Shown one piece after another: positions 1 through 6,844 of a stretch of 9,733 bases of DNA. The stretch is from Amphibacillus indicireducens (GTDB lineage: Bacteria > Bacillota > Bacilli > Bacillales > Amphibacillaceae), in the NCBI RefSeq assembly GCF_039539605.1, contig NZ_BAABDL010000079.1, positions 1 to 9,733 of the forward strand, written 5' to 3'. Position 1 is the stretch's first letter. Every line of letters starts with the position of its first letter. The notes under the pieces were generated by a model, which saw nothing but the letters and a program-made list of their open reading frames with translations, was not told the DNA's origin and did not search any database. The translations under genes and the position numbers were made by a program.

Positions 1-9
1 AAGCGAGAT

Positions 10-40
10 AAAATCCCAAGTAAATATTGTTTACTTGGGA
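10..40 (-). terminator. Hairpin with T-rich tail on the minus strand, probable terminator
   Basis: A perfect 11-bp inverted repeat (14-24 with 30-40, arm TCCCAAGTAAA, 5-base loop) is followed on the minus strand by TTTTATCTC, the form of a Rho-independent terminator for leftward transcription. On the plus strand no T tract follows. It would act as a second stop for read-through from the repressor gene, or for a small leftward transcript. No gene is visible between it and the terminator at 172-216. Confidence 0.4.
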
Positions 41-171
41 CGTGATTTAGTCGCGATAGCGACTTTGTTCTAATTAAGTTCACTTAATAATCGATTGGGA
101 GATTGTATAATCAAGTTAGTCACCTAAAATAAAAGGTCATGTGAATTTCATGTTATATTGAAAGTAAGACC

Positions 172-216
172 AAACAAATAAAGCACTAGGTGAATTAACC
201 TGTGCTTTATTTGTTT
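172..216. terminator. Bidirectional Rho-independent terminator downstream of the repressor gene
   Basis: A perfect 15-bp inverted repeat pairs 172-186 (AAACAAATAAAGCAC) with 202-216. Inside it, AGGT/ACCT (188-191 with 198-201) adds four pairs after a one-base bulge, leaving a 6-base loop. The outer part of each arm is T-rich when read outward, so it can end transcription in both directions. It starts 11 bases past the repressor stop codon and fits as that gene's terminator. Confidence 0.7.
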
Positions 217-226
217 AAATAAAATG

Positions 227-1216
227 TTATGTTGTGTCGCCCTCAATTAACTCTACATCATAGATTGATCGATCAGCGCCCCTCTTACCTTTGTTTTCTA
301 TTTGCTTTTGTAACGAATAAACAAGTTGCTTTGCCAACGTTTCAATCGGTTGTTTAATCGTTGTCAATCTGGGTGATTGTAGTGTTTTTGTGAAAGAATT
401 GTAGTCATAACCAACAATCTTCAAATCATCCGGTACATTAATTTTATTTTTTTTGGCATACATACTTAAAGCATAAGCGATAAGGTCGTTACTACAAAAA
501 ACACCATCGTAATTAATCAAATTATCACCGAGTTTTTCTTCGACAAAACGATAATTATCTTCAAATGTTAAATTGATATTTGCACCTTCTAATACATCCC
601 ACTCGACTTGATGACGAGAACATACTACTTGAAAAGCATCATAACGCCGATTTGATAACATTTCAAAATTAAGAGGGCCGGCTATATGAAGTAATCTTTT
701 GCAACCCTTTTTGATTAAATGTTGCGTGGCTAATTCGCCACCATGATAATTATCACTCGCTACATAAGGAATATCAGTTGAGATAATGCGATCAAAAGAA
801 ACAATAGGTATTGTTAATTTTTTGTAGACATCTGTTTCTAAAGTGTGGCTACACATAATCACACCATCAGCACGATGCTCTTTAAGCATTTTCAGGTAGC
901 CAGATTCTTTTTCCTTATCATTTACAGAATTGCAAATAATAATTTTGTAATTTATTAAACTTGCATAATATTCGATCCAATGAACCATTTCACTAAAGAA
1001 TGGGTGGCGGATTTCAGGAACAATGAGTCCGAAAATATATGATTGATTAGATTGTAATGATCGGGCGATTTGATTTGGTGAATAATTTAATTCCTTAATG
1101 GCGTCTTCAACCTTCTTGCGGGTTTGATCACCGATATATCCACGATTATTCATTACTCGTGAAACGGTGGTGACAGAAACACCAGCCTTTTTAGCAACAT
1201 CTTTAATTCCTACCAT
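227..1216 (-). CDS. LacI-family transcriptional repressor of the oligosaccharide operon
   Basis: A 329-residue LacI/GalR-family regulator of normal family length. The N-terminal helix-turn-helix spans about residues 4-24 (IKDVAKKAG, then VTTVSRVMNN), followed by the hinge helix YSPNQIARSL at 45-54, whose leucine normally inserts in the operator minor groove. From about residue 60 there is a periplasmic-binding-protein-like effector domain, with family motifs such as VIMCSHT, PYVASDN and IVGYDYNSF. The ATG at 1216 has a GAGG ribosome site 8 bases upstream. The gene is divergent from the operon, and operator-like sites lie in both promoters, so it most likely represses the operon and itself, with released sugar or the oligosaccharide as inducer. 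The effector cannot be read from sequence. The well-known msm regulator of Streptococcus mutans is an AraC-type activator, so the symbol msmR is not used. Confidence 0.93.
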   Translation of the reverse strand: MVGIKDVAKKAGVSVTTVSRVMNNRGYIGDQTRKKVEDAIKELNYSPNQIARSLQSNQSYIFGLIVPEIRHPFFSEMVHWIEYYASLINYKIIICNSVNDKEKESGYLKMLKEHRADGVIMCSHTLETDVYKKLTIPIVSFDRIISTDIPYVASDNYHGGELATQHLIKKGCKRLLHIAGPLNFEMLSNRRYDAFQVVCSRHQVEWDVLEGANINLTFEDNYRFVEEKLGDNLINYDGVFCSNDLIAYALSMYAKKNKINVPDDLKIVGYDYNSFTKTLQSPRLTTIKQPIETLAKQLVYSLQKQIENKGKRGADRSIYDVELIEGDTT

Positions 1217-1251
1217 GTGTCATTCCTCGTTTACAATTATTGATATTGATT

Positions 1252-1260
1252 AGTATACCA
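1252..1260 (-). promoter_or_regulatory. Extended -10 promoter of the repressor gene
   Basis: Read on the minus strand this is TGGTATACT: a TATACT -10 box with an upstream TGn extension, about 36 bases before the repressor ATG. The -35 position is poor (TTAGGG at 17-base spacing), which the extended -10 could offset. The AACGTT operator-like core at 1268-1273 falls in the spacer, which suggests autoregulation. Confidence 0.5.
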
Positions 1261-1263
1261 CAT

Positions 1264-1275
1264 GTCAAACGTTAC
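1264..1275. promoter_or_regulatory. Operator-like site A in the repressor promoter
   Basis: The palindromic core AACGTT (1268-1273) sits in the -35/-10 spacer of the leftward promoter. On the minus strand it reads GGTAACGTTTGACA, sharing AACG-N-TTGACA with site B at 1393-1407 and TAACGYTT with site C at 1516-1529. The LacI family commonly binds palindromes with a central CG. Which protein binds here is inference. Confidence 0.45.
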
Positions 1276-1392
1276 CCTAAATAAAAGTGTTTTATCTTAT
1301 TTGTTCTGTGTAAAATAACTTCACTTCATCTTAAAGCCCTGTAATCACCCTAAAATTAAAGGTATTCACCGTTTATTAACAAAATAAATATA

Positions 1393-1407
1393 TGAAAACG
1401 ATTGACA
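1393..1407 (+). promoter_or_regulatory. Operator-like site B overlapping the operon -35 box
   Basis: TGAAAACGATTGACA has a perfect left half of the cre consensus (TGAAAACG), but its right half departs from cre at three positions. It matches the minus-strand reading of site A better (AACG-N-TTGACA). This favours the local LacI-type repressor over CcpA as its ligand. It covers the -35 box, a classic position for repression. Confidence 0.5.
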
Positions 1408-1429
1408 CATTTTTGTCGTGGGATATGAT
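1402..1429 (+). promoter_or_regulatory. Sigma-A promoter of the msmEFG-aga-kinase-phosphorylase operon
   Basis: A perfect -35 box TTGACA (1402-1407) is separated by 16 bases from the -10 box TATGAT (1424-1429). It predicts a start near 1436 and a leader of about 110 bases before msmE. The -35 box overlaps operator-like site B, so a bound LacI-family protein would block RNA polymerase. Confidence 0.8.
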
Positions 1430-1515
1430 GTAGTTGAAAAGGCTAGTCATTAAACCAAAGGAGGGCGTGACCACAGCAATTTTCTTTAAATTTCTTAGAT
1501 TTATAATGCCGAATT

Positions 1516-1529
1516 TGATAACGCTTACA
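1516..1529 (+). promoter_or_regulatory. cre element / LacI-type operator site C in the operon leader
   Basis: TGATAACGCTTACA matches the Bacillota cre consensus TGWNANCGNTNWCA at every defined position. It lies about 80 bases past the predicted transcription start and ends 18 bases before the msmE ATG, so a bound protein would act as a roadblock to elongation. The likely ligand is CcpA with HPr-Ser-P (catabolite repression). The local repressor is an alternative because the AACGNTT core also occurs in sites A and B. Confidence 0.65.
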
Positions 1530-1547
1530 AAAATAGGGGGTTAAAAA

Positions 1548-2801
1548 ATGAGAAAATATTTAAAAGAATTTGTTGTATTAATGTTGACAGTTCTAACTTT
1601 GGTGGCATGTGGAAACGATAACACATCTAGTAAAGAGGTTGTTGAGCTAACACTTTTTTCAACCATAACTAATGAAGTTGAACAAACTGCTTTAAATGAT
1701 GTGGTTGCACAGTTTGAAGAGGAAAATTCAGATATAAAAATTGATGTTAACTTACCGACAACAGAATACGAAAGTATGCTACGTGTTAAAATGGCTGCAA
1801 ATGATATGCCTGATTTGTTCGACACTCATGGATGGGCTGTAAATCGTTATGGTGAATATACAATGGATTTACGCGATATGGATTGGGTGGCGGATTTAGA
1901 TCCAGCTTTAGAATCTATTTTTACGGATGAAGATGGTAAGGTATATGCTTATCCAATCAATCAAGCGAAGGATGGACTTACTTATAACAAGTCATTACTA
2001 GAGGACTTAGGGATTGATGTACCGACTACGTTTGATGAGTTTATAGATGTATTGAAGCAAATTCGTGATACTACTGACGGAGAGGTCACACCTTTATGGT
2101 TTGAGGGTTCAGATCGTTATGCTTTAGGGTATTTCTTTGATTTAATGTCGACGCAGTTACTCATTACAGCAGAAGATCATGATTATTCAGCAGAGTTATT
2201 AGATGGATCGTTTAATTGGGATAATTACACTTATCTACCAGAGAATTTTTTAATGCTGCATGAAGAAGGTTTACTGAATCCTGATATTTTATCAGCGCAA
2301 TCTCACGAACGAGCTGAACTCTTTGCACAAAATAAAATTGCCTTTGTTTCTGGTACAATGCCAGCTATCTCCGTTCATGAGTTAAACGAAGATATAGAAG
2401 TCGGTGTTATGCCTTTGCCGGCAATCCATGAGAGTGGTCCGATGAGTTGGATTGGTGGTGAACGTCATACGTTTGCTATTTCAAAAGATACTCAATATGT
2501 AGATGAAGCAAAACGCTTTATTGACTTTTTGGCACAACCAGAAATTGCGAAGCAACTTGCTGAAGGAATGGACTTACCAGCAGGACTATCGACAGTCACT
2601 CCTGATATTTATTTCCAAGAAGATTATGATCGGTTTGCAGATGTAAACGTTGAGCCATATTTTGATCGTGTTTTCTTACCGAGTGGTATGTGGGATGTTT
2701 ATGGTACAACTGCTCAGGAATTAATCTCTGGTCTACTAGATCCTGAAGGCGTATCAGAAACTATGGAGAAAGAATATACACGCTTGCTTGAAAATGAGTG
2801 A
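1548..2801 (+). CDS. msmE: Oligosaccharide ABC transporter substrate-binding lipoprotein (MsmE-like)
   Basis: A 417-residue extracellular solute-binding protein of family 1 (CUT1 class). The N-terminus is a lipoprotein signal: basic MRKYLK, a hydrophobic stretch, then lipobox LVAC with the modified cysteine at residue 21 and a short polar linker (GNDNTSSK). The protein would be lipid-anchored on the outer face of the membrane, delivering raffinose-type sugars to MsmFG. Family-typical stretches include VAQFEEENSDIKI (about 54-66) and KVYAYPINQAKDGLTYNKSL (about 128-147). The ATG has an AGGGGG ribosome site 7 bases upstream. By hand count the mature part has about 80 Asp+Glu against about 23 Lys+Arg, an unusually strong negative charge. 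The exact sugar is inferred from the downstream alpha-galactosidase and phosphorylase, not from binding residues. Confidence 0.9.
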   Translation: MRKYLKEFVVLMLTVLTLVACGNDNTSSKEVVELTLFSTITNEVEQTALNDVVAQFEEENSDIKIDVNLPTTEYESMLRVKMAANDMPDLFDTHGWAVNRYGEYTMDLRDMDWVADLDPALESIFTDEDGKVYAYPINQAKDGLTYNKSLLEDLGIDVPTTFDEFIDVLKQIRDTTDGEVTPLWFEGSDRYALGYFFDLMSTQLLITAEDHDYSAELLDGSFNWDNYTYLPENFLMLHEEGLLNPDILSAQSHERAELFAQNKIAFVSGTMPAISVHELNEDIEVGVMPLPAIHESGPMSWIGGERHTFAISKDTQYVDEAKRFIDFLAQPEIAKQLAEGMDLPAGLSTVTPDIYFQEDYDRFADVNVEPYFDRVFLPSGMWDVYGTTAQELISGLLDPEGVSETMEKEYTRLLENE

Positions 2802-2811
2802 TTTTAAAAAA

Positions 2812-2842
2812 TACAACGAGTAGGTTTTACCTACTCGTTGTA
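2812..2842 (+). other. Intercistronic hairpin between msmE and msmF
   Basis: A perfect 13-bp inverted repeat (2812-2824 with 2830-2842, arm TACAACGAGTAGG) with a TTTTA loop starts 10 bases after the msmE stop. On the plus strand no T run follows, so it is not a classical terminator in the operon direction. It may protect the 3' end of msmE mRNA or partly attenuate, giving more binding protein than permease. On the minus strand it is followed by TATTTTTTAAAA, the form of a terminator against antisense transcripts. The msmF ribosome site begins 6 bases after the stem. Confidence 0.75.
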
Positions 2843-2860
2843 AGATTTGGAGTGATAAAA

Positions 2861-3763
2861 GTGGCTGGGAAACTAGATAAACTCAAGAGAAAAACCAATT
2901 CAGATAAGTCATCATTATGGTGGATGTATTTACCAGCATTGCTATTAATAAGTTTTTTTATTGTCTATCCTTTTTTAGATGGCATTAGAATTTCATTGAC
3001 TAACTGGAATGGGTTTTCCCAATCATATAAATTTATTGGACTTGATAACTATAAACGTATGCTTCAAGATCCAAATACTTGGTTGGTATTAAGAAATACG
3101 CTTCTTTATGGTGTTGGTAGTACGATTTTTCAAAATGTTATTGGTTTACTTTATGCTTTATTATTAAATCAAAGTATTCGTATGAAGGCTGTAGCTAGAA
3201 CAATTATTTATTTGCCTGTTATTATTAGTCCATTAATTATGGGATACATTTGGTATTTCTTTTTTGCTTATCAAGGCGGTGCTTTTAACGATGTTCTTGT
3301 ATGGTTAGGGTTTGAACGAATGAATTTATTAGGTAATCCGGATGCGAATATTTGGATCATTGTGATGGTTAATACTTTCCAATTTGTTGGAGTTGCAATG
3401 ATTATTTATCTTGCGGGTTTGCAAAGTATCTCGGCTGAATATTACGAAGCAGCTAATATTGATGGTGCATCTCGTTTTCAACAGTTTAAAAATATTACAC
3501 TCCCACTATTAATGCCGTCAGTTACGATTAATATGGTTATTAATATTATTGGTGGATTGAAATTATTTGATGTAATCATTTCATTAACGAATGGTGGACC
3601 TGGTATGGCATCTCAATCAATGTCGACGTATATGTATAATCTATACTTTTCAAGACAAGATGCTGGATATGCAGCGACGCAGGGAGTTTTAATGATGTTA
3701 GTCATTTTAATTATCAGTTTTAGTGCCCTAGTATATTTCCGGAGCAAGGAGGTTGAAGCATGA
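2861..3763 (+). CDS. msmF: Sugar ABC transporter permease (MsmF-like, MalF family)
   Basis: Inner-membrane permease of a CUT1 sugar importer, 300 residues from the chosen start. About six hydrophobic segments are visible (near residues 20-40, 79-101, 115-137, 163-185, 222-243 and 273-293). The cytoplasmic EAA loop reads EAANIDGA at 196-203 followed by ITLPLL; it is the docking site for the ATPase. The frame stays open back to GTG 2798, but that start overlaps the msmE stop and would place the 2812-2842 hairpin inside the gene. GTG 2861 has GGAG 8 bases upstream and gives a normal basic N-terminus (AGKLDKLKRK), so it is preferred. Its end overlaps msmG by four bases (ATGA), implying coupled translation. 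It pairs with MsmG as a heterodimer. Confidence 0.9.
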   Translation: MAGKLDKLKRKTNSDKSSLWWMYLPALLLISFFIVYPFLDGIRISLTNWNGFSQSYKFIGLDNYKRMLQDPNTWLVLRNTLLYGVGSTIFQNVIGLLYALLLNQSIRMKAVARTIIYLPVIISPLIMGYIWYFFFAYQGGAFNDVLVWLGFERMNLLGNPDANIWIIVMVNTFQFVGVAMIIYLAGLQSISAEYYEAANIDGASRFQQFKNITLPLLMPSVTINMVINIIGGLKLFDVIISLTNGGPGMASQSMSTYMYNLYFSRQDAGYAATQGVLMMLVILIISFSALVYFRSKEVEA

Positions 3764-4584
3764 TGAAGAAATCAACAAAAATATGGTTAACGATTTTAGC
3801 GAGTGTTATCAGCATAGTCCATTTTATCCCTTTCTATGTTTTGCTTACAACCGCTAGTAAGGAGAGAGGAGACTTTAGTTCTAAGTGGTTTTTCCCCGAT
3901 CAAATTAATTGGTCAAATTTCTCTGAGGCTTGGGAAAAAGCAAATTTAGGTTCAGCACTATTTAATACGACAACAATTACATTTTTCTCGGCGATAGTGT
4001 TAATTTTTATTGGTTCATTAGCGGCATATCCGTTAGCGCGTCGTCAGACTAAATTGAATAAGATGGTCTACTTTTTCTTTATTTCAATTATGATCATTCC
4101 ACCACTTGCTGCTTTAGTGCCGTTATATCAATTAGTAGTAGACATTGGAATGATGAATACAAGAACAATTGCTGTTTTAAATAATGTTGCATCATATTTA
4201 CCATTAACTATTTTTCTATATGCCGGATTTATTCGTTCGACAGTACCTAAAGAATTGGAAGAGGCGGCAAGGATTGACGGAGCAGGTACAATGAATATTT
4301 TCTTTAGAGTTATTTTTCCGCTCTTAAAACCAATTACCGCAACGATTTTAATAATATCCTGTGTATATATTTGGAATGATTTTCAATTTGCAATCTTCTT
4401 CTTGCAAGATAAATCTGTTCAGACAATGACGGTAGCGTTATCAAGCTTCTTTGGAGAAAATACAAATAATTTGCAGTTAGTTGGGGCTGCAGCGCTAATT
4501 GCTATGGCGCCAATGGTTACACTGTTTTTGATTCTACAGAAATCATTTATTAAAGGTTTAGCGGCGGGAGCTGTTAAGGGTTAA
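3760..4584 (+). CDS. msmG: Sugar ABC transporter permease (MsmG-like, MalG family)
   Basis: Second permease of the importer, 274 residues, normal for the MalG group. A hydrophobic segment near residues 8-30 is followed by further membrane spans. The EAA loop reads EEAARIDGAG around 167-176 and continues to VIFPLLKP, the expected ATPase contact. The C-terminus ends QKSFIKGLAAGAVKG, a typical MalG-type ending. The first ATG (3760) has AAGGAGG 7 bases upstream and overlaps the msmF stop as ATGA; a second ATG follows at once but is less well spaced. No ATPase gene comes after it, so the transporter must borrow an ATPase encoded elsewhere, as MsmX/MsmK-type proteins do in other Bacilli. Confidence 0.92.
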   Translation: MMKKSTKIWLTILASVISIVHFIPFYVLLTTASKERGDFSSKWFFPDQINWSNFSEAWEKANLGSALFNTTTITFFSAIVLIFIGSLAAYPLARRQTKLNKMVYFFFISIMIIPPLAALVPLYQLVVDIGMMNTRTIAVLNNVASYLPLTIFLYAGFIRSTVPKELEEAARIDGAGTMNIFFRVIFPLLKPITATILIISCVYIWNDFQFAIFFLQDKSVQTMTVALSSFFGENTNNLQLVGAAALIAMAPMVTLFLILQKSFIKGLAAGAVKG

Positions 4585-4638
4585 TTTACTCTAATTTTAT
4601 TTTTAATGGTATATAGAGTTGATATAGGAGGAAATGAT

Positions 4639-6828
4639 ATGGCGATCTATTTTGATCATGAAACGAAAATGTTCCATTTACAATCAAAATCATCAAGTTA
4701 TATATTTCAAATTGTTAATGGTGGCTATTTAGCGCATTTATACTGGGGGAAGCGGGTTCGTTCAACTTCGATGCCACGTTCATTAAGATATATTGATCGT
4801 GGATTTAGTGGGAATCCTAATAAAGAAGATCGAACGTTCTCATTAGACACATTACCACAGGAGTATCCTGCATATGGTAATACTGACTTTCGTACTCCGG
4901 CAGTTCAGATTGAAACAGAAGATGGCGGTCGAATTACTGATTTGCGTTATTTAGATCACGAAATTAAAAAAGGTAAGGAAAAGCTTCAAGGCCTTCCTGC
5001 AACGTATATTGAGGATGAATCTGAAGCGGATACGCTTTATCTCTATTTACGTGATGAGGTGACAAATTTGCATGTCACGCTTACCTATACCGTATTTAAT
5101 AATGTAAATGCAATGACACGTTCTGTTCACTTTGAAAATAAAGGTACACAAAAGTTGAGGTTATCTAAAGTAGCATCCATGAGTATGGATTTTAGGGATA
5201 CTGATTTTGAAATGATTAACTTACCTGGAGCTCACGTACGTGAACGTGATATTGAACGTTTACCTTTACGACGTGGTATGCAAAGTGTAGAAAGCCGTCG
5301 TGGTTCAAGCAGTCACCACCAAAATCCGTTTATCGCATTGGTGAGAAAAGAAACAACTGAACGAAATGGGGAAGTTTACGGATTCAGTTTTGTGTATAGT
5401 GGTAACTTTAAAGCTGAGGTTGAGGTAGATCAGACGAGTCAATCACGTGTTGTTATGGGCATTAATGATTTTGATTTTGAATGGTTGTTACAAAATGACG
5501 AGGTATTTCAAACACCAGAAGTTGTGATGGTTTATACAGATAAAGGTTTAGGTGATATGTCAAAAACTTATCATCAATTGTATGGTCGGCGATTAGTTCG
5601 TGGTATTCATCGTGATAAAGTTAGACCGATCTTAATTAATAATTGGGAAGCAACTTACTTCGATTTTAATGAAGAGAAAATCTTAGAAATTGCTACTAAG
5701 GCAAATGAAGCTGGAATAGAATTATTTGTTCTTGATGATGGTTGGTTTGGAAAGCGAGATGATGATTTTACTTCATTAGGGGATTGGGTGGTTGATGAAG
5801 CTAAATTACCAAATGGCTTGAAGCATCTCGCAGAAAAAATTAATGACTTAGGAATGCAATTTGGTCTTTGGTTTGAACCAGAAATGGTCTCCCCTGAAAG
5901 TGAATTATATAAAGAGCATCCTGATTGGTGTTTGCATGTTCCTAATCGAAGACGATCTGAAAGTCGTAATCAGTTAGTACTTGATTTCTCTCGTCCAGAT
6001 GTTTGTGATGAAATTATTGAACGTATCTCTAAAATTTTAAAATCTGCTCCAATCAGTTATGTAAAATGGGACATGAATAGAAACATGACGGAAATTGGAT
6101 CGAGTTACTGGGGAGAGGATCAACAAAAAGAAGTAGCTCATCGTTATATGCTAGGGCTATATTATGTGATGGAGACGATTACGACAAGTTTTCCTGAGAT
6201 TCTTTTTGAAAGTTGCTCGGGTGGCGGGGGACGTTTTGATCCCGGTATGCTTCATTATATGCCACAAACATGGACAAGTGATAACACCGATGCAGTCTCA
6301 CGTTTACGCATTCAATATGGAACGAGTCTTGTTTATCCAACCAGTTCAATCGGATCTCACGTGTCAGAGGTGCCGAATCATCAAGTTGGTCGGATAACGC
6401 CTCTTCAAACAAGAGGGCACGTAGCAATGGATGGTAATTTAGGTTATGAACTTGATGTGACAAAATTGTCTGATCAAGAGATTAAAGGGATTAAAGAGCA
6501 AGTTGATTTATATAAGTCAATTCGCGAAACTGTTCAATACGGAGATTATTATCGATTGTTAAGTCCGTTTGAAGAGGGGTGCTATGGATCTATTCATGTA
6601 AATCAAGCAAAATCTCAAGCAGTTTTTATTTATGTTCATGTTCTTGCCGAAGCAAACGGACCGTTTCACGCGGTAAAGTTAGCTGGACTAGATGAAAATA
6701 AAGATTATCAGATTGTCGAAACAGGTGAAGTCTTTAGTGGAGACAGTCTAATGAACATAGGTTTAAACGTTCCATATGCCGATCATGATTTTAAAAGTAC
6801 AATGTATCGTTTGATAGAGGTTAAATAA
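4639..6828 (+). CDS. aga: Cytoplasmic alpha-galactosidase, GH36 (AgaA/MelA-RafA type)
   Basis: Hydrolyses terminal alpha-1,6-galactose from raffinose, stachyose or melibiose by a retaining mechanism; no signal peptide, so it acts after import. From ATG 4639 it has 729 residues: an N-terminal beta domain (about 1-320), a TIM barrel (about 330-640) and a C-terminal beta domain. Visible motifs are NNWEATYF with Trp336, LDDGWFG with Asp366/367, KWDMNR with nucleophile Asp478, SCSGGGGRFD (525-534) and WTSDNTD with acid/base Asp548. Length and catalytic numbering match Geobacillus stearothermophilus AgaA as I recall it, which supports this start. AGGAGG lies 7 bases upstream. An in-frame ATG at 4606 would add 11 residues but has no ribosome site. 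The gene follows msmG after 54 bases. Substrate range is inferred. Confidence 0.95.
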   Translation: MAIYFDHETKMFHLQSKSSSYIFQIVNGGYLAHLYWGKRVRSTSMPRSLRYIDRGFSGNPNKEDRTFSLDTLPQEYPAYGNTDFRTPAVQIETEDGGRITDLRYLDHEIKKGKEKLQGLPATYIEDESEADTLYLYLRDEVTNLHVTLTYTVFNNVNAMTRSVHFENKGTQKLRLSKVASMSMDFRDTDFEMINLPGAHVRERDIERLPLRRGMQSVESRRGSSSHHQNPFIALVRKETTERNGEVYGFSFVYSGNFKAEVEVDQTSQSRVVMGINDFDFEWLLQNDEVFQTPEVVMVYTDKGLGDMSKTYHQLYGRRLVRGIHRDKVRPILINNWEATYFDFNEEKILEIATKANEAGIELFVLDDGWFGKRDDDFTSLGDWVVDEAKLPNGLKHLAEKINDLGMQFGLWFEPEMVSPESELYKEHPDWCLHVPNRRRSESRNQLVLDFSRPDVCDEIIERISKILKSAPISYVKWDMNRNMTEIGSSYWGEDQQKEVAHRYMLGLYYVMETITTSFPEILFESCSGGGGRFDPGMLHYMPQTWTSDNTDAVSRLRIQYGTSLVYPTSSIGSHVSEVPNHQVGRITPLQTRGHVAMDGNLGYELDVTKLSDQEIKGIKEQVDLYKSIRETVQYGDYYRLLSPFEEGCYGSIHVNQAKSQAVFIYVHVLAEANGPFHAVKLAGLDENKDYQIVETGEVFSGDSLMNIGLNVPYADHDFKSTMYRLIEVK

Positions 6829-6844
6829 GGAGGGTGATCATATA

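Noticed and set aside
2..73. Plus-strand open frame ending at TAA 71-73, possibly the 3' end of an upstream gene (ends NIVYLGRDLVAIATLF).
   Set aside because: Only 23 codons are visible, no family is recognised, and the frame runs through a perfect 11-bp inverted repeat that looks like a terminator.
141..159. Extended -10-like TGTTATATT (151-159) as a rightward promoter.
   Set aside because: There is no good -35 box, and the transcript would run at once into the 172-216 terminator and antisense to the repressor gene.
2798..2860. Upstream GTG 2798 as the start of msmF.
   Set aside because: It overlaps the msmE stop and would translate the 2812-2842 hairpin; GTG 2861 has a proper ribosome site and gives a family-like N-terminus.
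4606..4638. Upstream ATG 4606 as the start of the alpha-galactosidase.
   Set aside because: There is no ribosome site before it, while ATG 4639 has AGGAGG at 7 bases and gives the 729-residue length and catalytic numbering of AgaA.
6179..6463. Open frames on both strands inside the alpha-galactosidase gene.
   Set aside because: They lie fully within the GH36 catalytic region, have no ribosome site, and encode no recognisable protein.
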